From the IMG/VR virus record IMGVR_UViG_3300027759_000045, positions 248,001 through 312,000 of that record: 64,000 nucleotides of DNA; one strand, 5' to 3'. The notes below the pieces were generated by a model. The model made no database searches and was not told where the DNA came from. It saw nothing but the letters and a program-made list of their open reading frames with translations. The stretch comes from a virus. Of the stretch, positions 1-8,261 are shown one piece after another (position 1 is the stretch's first letter; the number at the start of each line of letters is the position of its first letter). A program made the position numbers and the translations under genes.

Positions 1-1
1 T

Positions 2-61
2 GCAGGATTTTTGCAATTGGCCTACAATCCCACCACTGGCGAAATTGTATATTACACCTAA
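2..61 (+). CDS. C-terminal end of a cut-off protein, possibly a tail or structural protein
   Basis: An open frame entering from the left edge ends with TAA at 59-61 and encodes about 19 residues with the ending AYNPTTGEIVYYT. Such short Thr/Gly/Tyr-rich tails are common at the ends of phage structural proteins, but nothing more can be said from 19 residues. The late-type promoter of the next gene starts right at its stop. Confidence 0.45.
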   Translation, partial: AGFLQLAYNPTTGEIVYYT

Positions 62-67
62 TAAATA
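62..67 (+). promoter_or_regulatory. T4-like late promoter box TAAATA
   Basis: TAAATA lies 5 nt before the ATG at 73. It matches the core of the T4 late promoter (TATAAATA), which is read by a phage sigma factor without a -35 box. The expected start of transcription is at or very near the ATG, so the mRNA would be leaderless. Confidence 0.55.
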
Positions 68-72
68 TCTAC

Positions 73-888
73 ATGAAACAACTATTATTTGCGCTGTTGA
101 TCGCAGCCACTAACTTATCATATGCGTGGGAACAAAGAGCCCCACTGCCGCCACAGGCCTGCGTGGCACACAGCCCATATGGATTTGCACAAACGCAACG
201 TCCAGCACAGCCAATTTGCCGCGAAGCATACCTGGTAGGATACGACGCTACTGTTAAGATTCCTGCGTATGTTGCATACACATTACTACCACAAAACGCA
301 ATAGGTTGCTGGCCACGTACAAATGCTTTTGTAGCAGACAGAAGTATTGTTGGTGGCGCCAAGCCAGATGACTATGCTGGCACAGGCTATGACAAAGGAC
401 ATGCGGCACCAGATGGTGATTTAAGTTGGAGTGAGATTGTGGAATACGAAAGTTTTTTAATGACAAACATGTATCCTCAACACGGCTCTTTAAATCGGGG
501 AATATGGAAGTTATTAGAGACGTCCATCAGAGGATGGGCAGTACAGCGAAACCAGGCTTTTACCATATACGTTGGCGCATTTTATGGCGCTGGTGATGAG
601 TTTATCGGTAACGGTGTTATTGTACCGCACGGCTATTATAAAATTGTAATCAATGATGCCACTGGTGAAATTGCCGGATGGGCATTTCCGCACACTAAAC
701 CTTATGTTAACTTAGGCAACGATCTAACTAAATTCCGTATGATGATTTCCAGCATTGAAAGCCGAGCAGGCGTTAAGTTTAGTTACCCACCTAAAGCACG
801 TGAAGTAAGTCCAGGCGCAGAATGGCCTGTTGATTACGGTGCATTAACTAATGCTAAACGTGCCCGCTGCGGCAAGAACGCAGAATAA
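73..888 (+). CDS. Secreted DNA/RNA non-specific endonuclease (EndoG/NUC family)
   Basis: 271 aa. Residues 1-18 form a signal peptide (Lys, hydrophobic core, SYA cleavage site). Residues 107-113 read DKGHAAP, the DRGH active-site motif of the beta-beta-alpha-metal nucleases, with His110 the likely general base. TNMYPQ (131-136) and Asn141 in a NxxxW context match the metal-binding segment of the family. The enzyme should cut DNA and RNA in the periplasm or outside the cell. Six cysteines suit an oxidising compartment. It is preceded by a late-type promoter, so it is probably made late; roles could be salvage of nucleotides, clearing DNA from lysates or blocking DNA entry by competing phages. 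The family call is solid, the role is inference. Confidence 0.85.
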   Translation: MKQLLFALLIAATNLSYAWEQRAPLPPQACVAHSPYGFAQTQRPAQPICREAYLVGYDATVKIPAYVAYTLLPQNAIGCWPRTNAFVADRSIVGGAKPDDYAGTGYDKGHAAPDGDLSWSEIVEYESFLMTNMYPQHGSLNRGIWKLLETSIRGWAVQRNQAFTIYVGAFYGAGDEFIGNGVIVPHGYYKIVINDATGEIAGWAFPHTKPYVNLGNDLTKFRMMISSIESRAGVKFSYPPKAREVSPGAEWPVDYGALTNAKRARCGKNAE

Positions 889-903
889 TCTATCTCTAGC
901 CGT

Positions 904-926
904 GGACATGTAAATACTGCATGTCC
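904..926 (+). promoter_or_regulatory. Inverted repeat enclosing the late promoter and the start codon of the next gene
   Basis: GGACATG (904-910) and CATGTCC (920-926) are perfect 7-bp arms around a 9-nt loop holding TAAATAC. The ATG at 921 is inside the right arm. If transcription begins upstream, this hairpin would hide the start codon; if it begins from the TAAATA box, the left arm is not transcribed and the start is free. Confidence 0.5.
911..916 (+). promoter_or_regulatory. T4-like late promoter box TAAATA
   Basis: TAAATA ends 4 nt before the ATG at 921, with no Shine-Dalgarno between. It lies in the loop of the inverted repeat at 904-926. Confidence 0.5.
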
Positions 927-2057
927 AATTTCTACTGTGCCGCACCCTGGCGTGGCCTACATATAAACCCACGTGGTGATGTTAAAACCTGTTGTGCAGG
1001 TAATCCCAACATGCTGGGAAACTTAAACACTCAAAACATTGTTGAAATACTCAATAGTGATCTTATGTCTGAAATACGGTCAAGTTTGTCCCAGGGTATT
1101 CCTCATGAGTATTGTTCAAATTGTGTAAAAGCAGAACGCTTTGGTGCAGACTCTGAGCGGGCCTGGCACAACAATGTAAATCCTGGGTTTGATTATGCCA
1201 CTGCTGGCAGTGAATATCATTATCCTGTTATTGTAGATGTACGGTGGAATACAACATGTAATTTAAGTTGTAACTATTGCGGCGAAGCCTGCAGTTCAAA
1301 GTGGGCTGGCCTAAAAGGTATTCCAGTCAAGTCAGGCACAAGACCTTACTATGATGCAGTGTGTGATTTTATTGAACAACACTATGAACACATACACGAA
1401 GTGGCATTGGTTGGCGGCGAGCCACTGTTACTGCCAGAGAATAATCGACTGCTAGATGTAATACCAAAAGATGCAATTGTTACACTGATTACAAATCTCA
1501 GTGGCGAACTTGAAAACAACAAAATATTTCAAAAGTTAGCAACACGAAATCGAGTTGGCTGGAGCATGAGCTTTGACAACATTGGTGAAAGATTGGAATA
1601 TGTGCGTCACGGCGCCGAGTGGTCGCAGATCAAACACAATCTTGGGTTGATCAAAGGATTAATGACCGCACAGGGCCAGTGGGGAGGCATACATGCTGTG
1701 TACAACATCTACAATGCCACACGTATTTGTGAACTGCGACAGTTTGCAGAAGACACTGGAACTACAGTGCTGTGGCAGAACCTATTTCAGCCTGAATACC
1801 TAGATCCGTTCTTGCATGGTCCAGTAGTTGCGGCCGAAGCCATTGCCGAGATTGAACGTTTCTATGCAATGGGCATTGCTACCACTGCTGAAAAAATGTT
1901 CTTTGACAATGCACTAGACATGTATCACAAGGTCACACAAGCCCGCCCTGGAATTGAACAACAATTCCGTGATCATATTTTTCTAAACGAAACCAAGTAT
2001 CACACAGATAAACATGGACAGTTCCAGCAGTTATGGCCGGAGTTCACCAATGTTTGA
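921..2057 (+). CDS. Radical SAM protein 1 (twitch/SPASM-like)
   Basis: 378 aa. The 4Fe-4S/SAM motif CxxxCxxC is at Cys113, Cys117 and Cys120 (CNLSCNYC), followed by GGEP at 165-168, the SAM-binding glycine motif. The N-terminal part carries extra cysteines (Cys6 in FYCAAPW, Cys24-Cys25, Cys65/Cys68 as CxxC), a layout shared with four other rSAM proteins of this window and likely to bind an auxiliary cluster. Enzymes of this class generate a 5'-deoxyadenosyl radical; the substrate cannot be read from sequence. The stop overlaps the start of the SGNH-like gene by 8 nt, so the two are translationally coupled, and terminase follows. Family confident, function unknown. Confidence 0.85.
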   Translation: MSNFYCAAPWRGLHINPRGDVKTCCAGNPNMLGNLNTQNIVEILNSDLMSEIRSSLSQGIPHEYCSNCVKAERFGADSERAWHNNVNPGFDYATAGSEYHYPVIVDVRWNTTCNLSCNYCGEACSSKWAGLKGIPVKSGTRPYYDAVCDFIEQHYEHIHEVALVGGEPLLLPENNRLLDVIPKDAIVTLITNLSGELENNKIFQKLATRNRVGWSMSFDNIGERLEYVRHGAEWSQIKHNLGLIKGLMTAQGQWGGIHAVYNIYNATRICELRQFAEDTGTTVLWQNLFQPEYLDPFLHGPVVAAEAIAEIERFYAMGIATTAEKMFFDNALDMYHKVTQARPGIEQQFRDHIFLNETKYHTDKHGQFQQLWPEFTNV

Positions 2058-2787
2058 GAATGCACCTTGTCATGTACAGCAACAGCATGCCGGCAAAACA
2101 CTGCTGTGGTGCAGTATTGACAGTGAACAAGAATACAATAAAAATTTAAAAAATACTCTGCAGCGTGAGTTGTTGTCTCAGAACGGCTGGATTGATCACA
2201 AGATAGAATACCAATACAATGCTCAAGGATTCAGGTCCAGAGAAATTGATCTGACTCAGCCCGGATTTGCTGTGTTTGGGTGTAGTTTTACTCAAGGTCT
2301 CGGACTTCCAGTGGATGAGCTGTACCATGAGAGAATTTCAAAAGAGCTCTCACTTCCAGTTGATAATTTTGGTGTGTTTGGTGCATCCAATGGACTTGCA
2401 TTTAGATTGGCTCACTATTGGCTGCCCATAATCAAACCGAGATTTGTAATTTTACAAACAACTTTTAGAGAACGATTTGAAATAATAAATCAACACAATA
2501 TCAGCACTGTGATGTCGCCAGCCTTTCCTCAAACAGCCACAGTGCAAGAAGTTTTTCGCGATTGGTGGTTCACTGACGCCAACAGCATTGCTGACAAACA
2601 ACGCAATGAACTGGCCATACAACAAGTGTGTCACCAGCTTGATATTCCTGTCCTGGTGATTGACGTTGAAGATTTTAGAAATCCTGTGTTGGGGTTATCG
2701 AGAGATTTAACTCACCCAGGTCCTCCTAGTCATCATCGAGTACATGCGCAAATAATTGACCACTTGAAAAGTTACCAACATGGCTAA
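2050..2787 (+). CDS. SGNH/GDSL-like hydrolase fold protein 1
   Basis: 245 aa from ATG 2050, which overlaps the previous stop by 8 nt; an upstream in-frame ATG at 2014 would overlap by 44 nt and adds only low-complexity residues. FGCSFTQG (in the first third) fits block I of SGNH enzymes with Ser as nucleophile, and DLTHPGPPSHH near the C-terminus fits block V (DxxH). The family includes esterases, acyl- and acetylhydrolases acting on sugars and lipids. It lies between an rSAM gene and terminase, an odd place for a sugar esterase. Two more proteins with the same hallmarks occur at 7536 and 25109. Confidence 0.65.
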   Translation: MFENAPCHVQQQHAGKTLLWCSIDSEQEYNKNLKNTLQRELLSQNGWIDHKIEYQYNAQGFRSREIDLTQPGFAVFGCSFTQGLGLPVDELYHERISKELSLPVDNFGVFGASNGLAFRLAHYWLPIIKPRFVILQTTFRERFEIINQHNISTVMSPAFPQTATVQEVFRDWWFTDANSIADKQRNELAIQQVCHQLDIPVLVIDVEDFRNPVLGLSRDLTHPGPPSHHRVHAQIIDHLKSYQHG

Positions 2788-4354
2788 AAGTTTAGAAGGC
2801 GTACTGATCAAAGCACCGCACCGCCGCCAATCTTTCTCAGAGTCAGAAATAACAGAATTTATGGACTGTGCAGACCCTGTGACAGGACCTGCATACTTCC
2901 TGGATCATTTCTTTTACATACAACATCCCACACAAGGCAAGATGCTGTATCATCCGTTTGAGTATCAGGCACGATTGATCAATGTGTATCATAACTATCG
3001 ATTTAGTATTTCGATGATGCCTCGACAAACAGGTAAGTCTACGTCAGCGGCTGGGTATCTATTATGGTATGCAATGTTTGTACCAGATTCAACAATCCTT
3101 ATTGCGGCACACAAATACACAGGTGCACAAGAGATCATGCAACGTATAAGATTTGCTTATGAGCTGTGCCCAGACCATATCAGAGCAGGCGTCACCAGCT
3201 ACAATAAAGGCTCAATAGACTTTGAAAACGGCAGTCGTATTATATCGGCAACAACTACAGAAACAACTGGACGTGGTATGAGTATCTCACTGCTGTACGC
3301 AGACGAGTTTGCGTTTGTTCGACCCACCATTGCCAAAGAGTTTTGGACCAGTATTAGTCCCACACTGGCAACTGGTGGTAAGGCCATTATTACGTCAACC
3401 CCAAATTCAGACGAAGATCAATTTGCTCTGTTGTGGAAAAGCGCCAACAAGTGTGAAGATGAATACGGCAACCCAACACCGCTAGGCATTAACGGATTTC
3501 GAGCATTCCGTAGTTTCTGGCAAGAGCATCCGGACCGTGATGACGCTTGGGGCGCCAGCATGGAAGCACAGTTGGGAACAGATCGATTCCGCCGAGAGAT
3601 TGGCTGTGAGTTCATTATCAACGATGAAACACTGATTGCACCGGCTATCTTGGTTGAGCTGGCAGGTCAGCAGGAACCATTGTATAGAACAGGACAAGTG
3701 CGTTGGTATAAACGTCCCGAGGCTGGTAAACTGTATGTTGTAGCCTTAGATCCAAGTTTGGGCACAGGCGGCGATCCTGCTGCCATACAGGTGTTTGAAG
3801 CCAATACTACCATACAAGTGGCTGAATGGCGCCATAATCGAACCACTATCCCGGCACAGATACGTATCTTATCTGACGTATGTAAACACATTAATGAAAC
3901 TGTAAAAGATCCCAAAAGCATTTACTACTCAGTAGAGAACAACACCATTGGAGAAGCCGCACTGATCTCTATTGCAGAGTTTGGCGAAGAAAACATTGAA
4001 GGCTATTTCTTAAGTGATAACTCTGTAGCTGGCGGCAGCCGTAGACTCCGCAAGGGGTTTAACACCACTAATAAAAGCAAACTATCGGCCTGTAGCAAGT
4101 TAAAGATATTAGTAGAATCCAAAAAAATGACCGTAAACAGTGCGCCCTTGGTCTCAGAACTCAAAACGTTTGTGGCGCACGGAACAAGTTATGCTGCCAA
4201 ACCCGGTGAAACAGACGACTTGGTGATGAGCACACTGTTGGCTATACGTATGATGCAGTTGTTGCAGAACTATCACACAGAAATGGACTCGCAGATGCGT
4301 GATTTTGGCGACACAATGATAGAACCCATGCCATTTTTTGCTACATTGCGTTAA
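2780..4354 (+). CDS. gp17: Terminase large subunit (gp17-like packaging ATPase/nuclease)
   Basis: 524 aa, normal for a T4-type large terminase. Walker A PRQTGKST at 81-88 and Walker B LLYADE at 171-176 form the packaging ATPase, with a coupling-type STPNSD around 203-208. The C-terminal RNase H-like nuclease shows ALDPSLG with Asp321, then VENN and a late ETDDLV acidic motif. It cuts concatemeric DNA and pumps it into the prohead at the portal. It starts 8 nt before the end of the SGNH-like gene. Confidence 0.95.
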   Translation: MAKSLEGVLIKAPHRRQSFSESEITEFMDCADPVTGPAYFLDHFFYIQHPTQGKMLYHPFEYQARLINVYHNYRFSISMMPRQTGKSTSAAGYLLWYAMFVPDSTILIAAHKYTGAQEIMQRIRFAYELCPDHIRAGVTSYNKGSIDFENGSRIISATTTETTGRGMSISLLYADEFAFVRPTIAKEFWTSISPTLATGGKAIITSTPNSDEDQFALLWKSANKCEDEYGNPTPLGINGFRAFRSFWQEHPDRDDAWGASMEAQLGTDRFRREIGCEFIINDETLIAPAILVELAGQQEPLYRTGQVRWYKRPEAGKLYVVALDPSLGTGGDPAAIQVFEANTTIQVAEWRHNRTTIPAQIRILSDVCKHINETVKDPKSIYYSVENNTIGEAALISIAEFGEENIEGYFLSDNSVAGGSRRLRKGFNTTNKSKLSACSKLKILVESKKMTVNSAPLVSELKTFVAHGTSYAAKPGETDDLVMSTLLAIRMMQLLQNYHTEMDSQMRDFGDTMIEPMPFFATLR

Positions 4355-4366
4355 GGCCAAGTTGGA

Positions 4367-4372
4367 TAAATA
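4367..4372 (+). promoter_or_regulatory. T4-like late promoter box TAAATA
   Basis: TAAATA ends 7 nt before ATG 4380 (spacer GAACACT, no Shine-Dalgarno). Predicts a leaderless or near-leaderless late transcript. Confidence 0.55.
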
Positions 4373-4379
4373 GAACACT

Positions 4380-6410
4380 ATGGCACAGAATACTCCCGGA
4401 CAACAACTTTTTGACCTACTGGTCACTCGTGGCTTTGACCCAGAAATACTAGACAGCTCTGGCAAAGCCGCACCCACAGCTGAAGATGCTGAAATTTACA
4501 GTTTTGAATTCATCACTGCAAACGGCACAAATCACGGCACAGTGGTTGTGATGCTGGGAGATGATAAGCAACTGGAATTGTTCAGTGGTGACAATGTTGG
4601 CCGCGGCATGGACAGCGAAGATAAAACAGAATGGTACGAGTTCCAACATCAGCTTAAGAACTTTGCCACAAAGAATTTCATGACATTTGGCAGTCAAAAT
4701 ATCAACAGACTCAAATACAGTATGCAAGGACAGGCTGCACTCAAAGAAGGCCTATACGAAAGTTGGAACGGCACAAAGAACATCAGTTGGAATGGTGGAC
4801 CAGATTCGGTACGCTTAATGATACGCCACAAACGTCCAATGGGTGTGAACGAAGCACGTTTCCGTCAAGTGGAAAGTTTGTTTTTAGAAACAGCAGAAGG
4901 TGAACGTTACAAGTTACCATTCCGTAACTTGGCAGGTGGCCGGGCTATGGTGGAACATGTGCGTCATGGCGGCAGACCATACGACATGCGCGGACAGCAT
5001 ATTGCCAACATGGTTGAAGAACTCAATGTGCTGAGTCGTTTCCGCAGAGCTAGTCAAGGTCGAGTGTTTGAAGGCGATACTGCCAATTTGGTAACTCAAA
5101 CAAACGAATATCATGCCACAATGAGCCGAACTCTTAAAGGACTGGCCTCCGCACGTGGCTACAACACGTACTTTGAAAATTGGAATCCAGCTGACATAAC
5201 AGAGCAAGATTTGATCATAGAAGACATCAAAACACTATTTGTTCAAGAAACAATTGATTCGCGAATTGAACAGGCCTTACCTATCTTGGCCCGTATACAA
5301 CAACAAGGAAATGCAATGAAAGAAGCAAACATATTTGAAACCTGGGCTAACAACCTATTAGAAGGCACATGGGCAACACCTGACACACCGGAAGAACAGC
5401 AAGAACTCATTGCTCTATTGTCACAAGAATTGCCGGTTGGTGCAGATGCAACCAATGCAACTGAACAGTTGTACAGTTTGGTTGGTGATGACATATTGTT
5501 TGATCAACTGCAAGATTTAGCCGAACAAGATCCCGATGCTGACTGCCGTAGTTTGGTTATTGCACGTATCACTGATATGGCCAGTAAAGGATTTGATGAT
5601 TTTGATATAGTGTTAGATGCACTCAAATCAGAACAGTTGGCCCCGCCAACAGTTGCGCCCAAAGCACCTGCTGTGCCGGCAGAAGCACCAGCCGAAGTTC
5701 CGCCCCCTCCTGTAGCTGAACAAGATGATGAAGAATATTCAGTTGATGGCGGAATGAACAACGAGTTGTTACAAGATGGCATGCTTGGAGCAATAGTAGG
5801 TGGCATTGGTGGTGCCGCACTGACAAAAAGTCCAGGTGGTGCAATGACTGGTGCCAAACTAGGCAGCGCCGCACAAGATGCATTTGGCGAAGAAGAAACA
5901 GATGGATCATGCAACTACACTGCTGAAGGCGAACACTGCCCAGAACACGGCCTAATGGAATGCGGCAGTATGTACGAAGGCGAGCAGGATACAATAGCTC
6001 GTTTGCAAGAACTATCAGGAATGAATAATTCCAAGCCTGAAATGGCAGAAGGCCAGGAAGACAGTCCAGTGGCCAGTGCTATCACACGTAGAATTTTACT
6101 GCAACGTTCGGATTTGTTGAGCAAGTACGGTCCAGAAAAAGTAACAGCCGCCATTGACGAAGTTGCAGACTTTGTAGGTGATGTAGAAGAAATTGGATCT
6201 AGTGACGTAAGTGGATGGATCAAGCAGATCGAACAAATGTTAGGCAATATGGCAGAAGAAGTTGCAGTGACAACCGGCAACCCACCTCTGGGAGAAACCA
6301 CAACGTTACAAGGCCAATATGGTCACTCTGGCAAACTTCAAACGTTTGATGACGTGGAAGAAGATGTGCTACACCGATTGCGAGAACTGTCCGGGATGAT
6401 TAGATCATAA
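4380..6410 (+). CDS. Large late protein of unknown function with glycine zipper and Cys/His motif
   Basis: 676 aa, not recognised. Residues 1-430 look globular. A Pro/Ala-rich linker follows (about 425-445), then a Gly/Ala-rich segment near 470-500 (GAIVGGIGGAALT) like a glycine zipper, which often inserts in or lies along membranes. Next comes CNYTAEGEHCPEHGLMECG, whose Cys/His spacing could bind zinc. The C-terminus is helical and acidic. It follows terminase and has its own late-type promoter, so it is probably a virion or assembly protein. An ejected internal head protein is possible but unproven. Confidence 0.8.
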   Translation: MAQNTPGQQLFDLLVTRGFDPEILDSSGKAAPTAEDAEIYSFEFITANGTNHGTVVVMLGDDKQLELFSGDNVGRGMDSEDKTEWYEFQHQLKNFATKNFMTFGSQNINRLKYSMQGQAALKEGLYESWNGTKNISWNGGPDSVRLMIRHKRPMGVNEARFRQVESLFLETAEGERYKLPFRNLAGGRAMVEHVRHGGRPYDMRGQHIANMVEELNVLSRFRRASQGRVFEGDTANLVTQTNEYHATMSRTLKGLASARGYNTYFENWNPADITEQDLIIEDIKTLFVQETIDSRIEQALPILARIQQQGNAMKEANIFETWANNLLEGTWATPDTPEEQQELIALLSQELPVGADATNATEQLYSLVGDDILFDQLQDLAEQDPDADCRSLVIARITDMASKGFDDFDIVLDALKSEQLAPPTVAPKAPAVPAEAPAEVPPPPVAEQDDEEYSVDGGMNNELLQDGMLGAIVGGIGGAALTKSPGGAMTGAKLGSAAQDAFGEEETDGSCNYTAEGEHCPEHGLMECGSMYEGEQDTIARLQELSGMNNSKPEMAEGQEDSPVASAITRRILLQRSDLLSKYGPEKVTAAIDEVADFVGDVEEIGSSDVSGWIKQIEQMLGNMAEEVAVTTGNPPLGETTTLQGQYGHSGKLQTFDDVEEDVLHRLRELSGMIRS

Positions 6411-6435
6411 AATAGTCATTAGAACAAATGCGTCA

Positions 6436-6441
6436 TAAATA
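6436..6441 (+). promoter_or_regulatory. Possible late promoter box TAAATA upstream of gp32
   Basis: CATAAATATC context, like the other late boxes, but it lies before the terminator at 6459-6494, so its transcript would have to read through. Function doubtful. Confidence 0.25.
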
Positions 6442-6444
6442 TCA

Positions 6445-6473
6445 TTGACGCTGACAACAAAAGCGTGTACACT
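6445..6473 (+). promoter_or_regulatory. Possible sigma70 promoter for gp32 overlapping the terminator
   Basis: TTGACG (6445-6450), 17 nt, TACACT (6468-6473). A start near 6480 would skip the left arm of the terminator hairpin, so initiation here would not be terminated. This would give gp32 an independent early transcript. Confidence 0.4.
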
Positions 6474-6494
6474 ACAACAGTGACACGCTTTTTT
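6459..6494 (+). terminator. Rho-independent terminator after the 4380 gene
   Basis: Arms AAAAGCGTGT (6459-6468) and ACACGCTTTT (6483-6492) pair perfectly. They are extended by CACT/AGTG across a bulged A and a 5-nt loop, and a T run follows. Confidence 0.8.
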
Positions 6495-6551
6495 CATTAG
6501 CATCACAGGCAACTTAGAAAACATTTTATAACACTAGAAAGGCAACTTAAA

Positions 6552-7532
6552 ATGGCATCATTAGCAGACATCCGAGCACGTCTCGCAGCCTCAGAAGGCA
6601 ACAACAAAGGTGGACAGTCCACTGGTGGCGATAACGCAATTTACGCACACTGGAACATGGAAGAAGGCGCATCCACTACCCTACGATTCCTCCCAGACGG
6701 CAACACAAAAAACACATTCTTTTGGCAAGAACGAGCAATGATTCGTTTGCCATTTAATGGCGTCAAAGGAGAGATGGAATCAAAACAGGTTTACGTACAA
6801 GTTCCTTGTATGGAAATGTGGCAAGAGACTTGTCCAATTCTTACAGAAGTACGCACATGGTTCAAAGACAAGAGTCTGGAAGACATGGGTCGTAAGTACT
6901 GGAAAAAACGCAGTTACATTTTCCAAGGCTTTGTGCGTGAGAATCCCCTGGCAGATGACAAGACTCCTGACAATCCCATCCGTAGATTCATCATTGGTCC
7001 TCAGTTGTTCACCATCATCAAAGGTGCACTGATGGATCCCGAACTGGAAGAAACTCCAACAGACACCTTGCGTGGCTTGGACTTCCGTATCACAAAAACG
7101 CAAAAAGGCGGATTTGCTGACTACAACACTTCAAAGTGGGCACGTAAAGAGTCTGCACTGTCAGAAGTGGAACAGGCAGCAGTGGATGCACACGGCTTGT
7201 TTGATCTCAGCACATTCTTGCCCAAGAAGCCAGACGAAGCGGCTGTGAAAGTCATGAAAGAAATGTTTGAAGCAAGTGTAGATGGTCAAGCATATGACAC
7301 AGAACGTTGGGGTGCTTACTTCCGTCCAGCAGGTGTATCTGCACCAGCAGGCAGTTCTGAGTCTGCACCAGCCAGTGCGCCTGCTCCAAAGGCAGTGCCT
7401 GCGGCTGTGTCAGACTTTGAAGATGACGAGCCACCTGTGGCCACAGCACCAGTCACAGCGCCTGCCGCTGCCGCACCTACTCAGAAAGCCGAAGACATTT
7501 TGGCCATGATCCGAGCACGTCAACAGAAGTAA
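6552..7532 (+). CDS. gp32: Single-stranded DNA-binding protein gp32
   Basis: 326 aa, close to T4 gp32. The N-terminus has the basic, cooperative-binding type start (LADIRARLA), the core is rich in aromatic residues (TFFWQER, YWKKRSYIFQGF, RRFIIGPQLF), and CMEMWQETCP may serve in place of the T4 zinc site. The C-terminus is Ala/Pro-rich with an acidic patch (FEDDEPP) before a final helix, as needed for contacts with UvsX, UvsY, helicase and polymerase. It coats ssDNA at replication forks and recombination intermediates. AGAAAGGCAAC upstream of the ATG is a fair ribosome site, and UvsX/UvsY lie downstream. Confidence 0.93.
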   Translation: MASLADIRARLAASEGNNKGGQSTGGDNAIYAHWNMEEGASTTLRFLPDGNTKNTFFWQERAMIRLPFNGVKGEMESKQVYVQVPCMEMWQETCPILTEVRTWFKDKSLEDMGRKYWKKRSYIFQGFVRENPLADDKTPDNPIRRFIIGPQLFTIIKGALMDPELEETPTDTLRGLDFRITKTQKGGFADYNTSKWARKESALSEVEQAAVDAHGLFDLSTFLPKKPDEAAVKVMKEMFEASVDGQAYDTERWGAYFRPAGVSAPAGSSESAPASAPAPKAVPAAVSDFEDDEPPVATAPVTAPAAAAPTQKAEDILAMIRARQQK

Positions 7533-7535
7533 TCG

Positions 7536-8261
7536 ATGTCAACAATGTTAGTCAGCGGCGATAGTTGGACAAGCTGTTGGCCGTTAGAGGAAAGATTAGG
7601 TCATCGAGACAATGGGTGGCCTAATCTTGTAGCATTGAACCTAAATTACAGATTAATTGATAAATCCAGGGCCGGGTCAAGCAATTATAGAATTTATAGA
7701 AAAGCATTTGATGGCCTACTAGATTCTAGCAACAACTTAGTTTTGGTTTTTCTTACCTCATGGACAAGAATGGAAACTGGATCCGGATATGGCGAAAAGC
7801 CTGGGCGTATCTACCAACATGTTCCTGGCCAAAAAACAAAAGAAACAGAATATGTTTTTAAACAGTTTTTTAACGGATACAAAAATTACACAGACATGCT
7901 AAGAATGATTATTTCTCTGCAGACTATAGCTAAATCTCAGGATACTAACTGTTATTTTTTGGACACGTTTGAAAACAACCTATTGTTTGATATCACATTG
8001 GATAAATTTAAACAAATTTTAAAATTTAACCCGGTATTGTATGATAATATGGATAACTGTCGAGTTGAAGATAAGTTCAACACAGTAAAATTATTAACAG
8101 CCGCAATTGATCGCAGTATGTTTATATCCAAGTCACCATATCAAGCACTAATTAAAGATTGTAATCTAGTTGAATCACATCCTGTCGAAGATGGGCACTC
8201 TAAAATTGCTAATGTAGTTTTAGAATTTTTAAAGGAAAAATACAATGGCAAAACCATTTGA
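7536..8261 (+). CDS. SGNH/GDSL-like hydrolase fold protein 2
   Basis: 241 aa. VSGDSWT at 6-12 is a clean block I (Gly-Asp-Ser) at the very N-terminus, and ESHPVEDGHSK near the C-terminus supplies the Asp and His of block V. No signal peptide is seen, so it acts in the cytoplasm. It sits between gp32 and UvsX, starting 3 nt after gp32 and overlapping the uvsX start by 17 nt, and is more AT-rich than both. This points to an inserted accessory gene. The substrate is unknown. Confidence 0.65.
   Translation: MSTMLVSGDSWTSCWPLEERLGHRDNGWPNLVALNLNYRLIDKSRAGSSNYRIYRKAFDGLLDSSNNLVLVFLTSWTRMETGSGYGEKPGRIYQHVPGQKTKETEYVFKQFFNGYKNYTDMLRMIISLQTIAKSQDTNCYFLDTFENNLLFDITLDKFKQILKFNPVLYDNMDNCRVEDKFNTVKLLTAAIDRSMFISKSPYQALIKDCNLVESHPVEDGHSKIANVVLEFLKEKYNGKTI

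Noticed and set aside
2014-2049. Upstream start for the SGNH-like gene
   Set aside because: Would add a Ser-rich leader encoded by the rSAM gene end and a 44-nt overlap; ATG 2050 fits better.
5504-5914. 136-aa antisense frame inside the 4380 gene
   Set aside because: Ser/Ala/Pro-rich shadow of the low-complexity part of the sense gene; no ribosome site or promoter.
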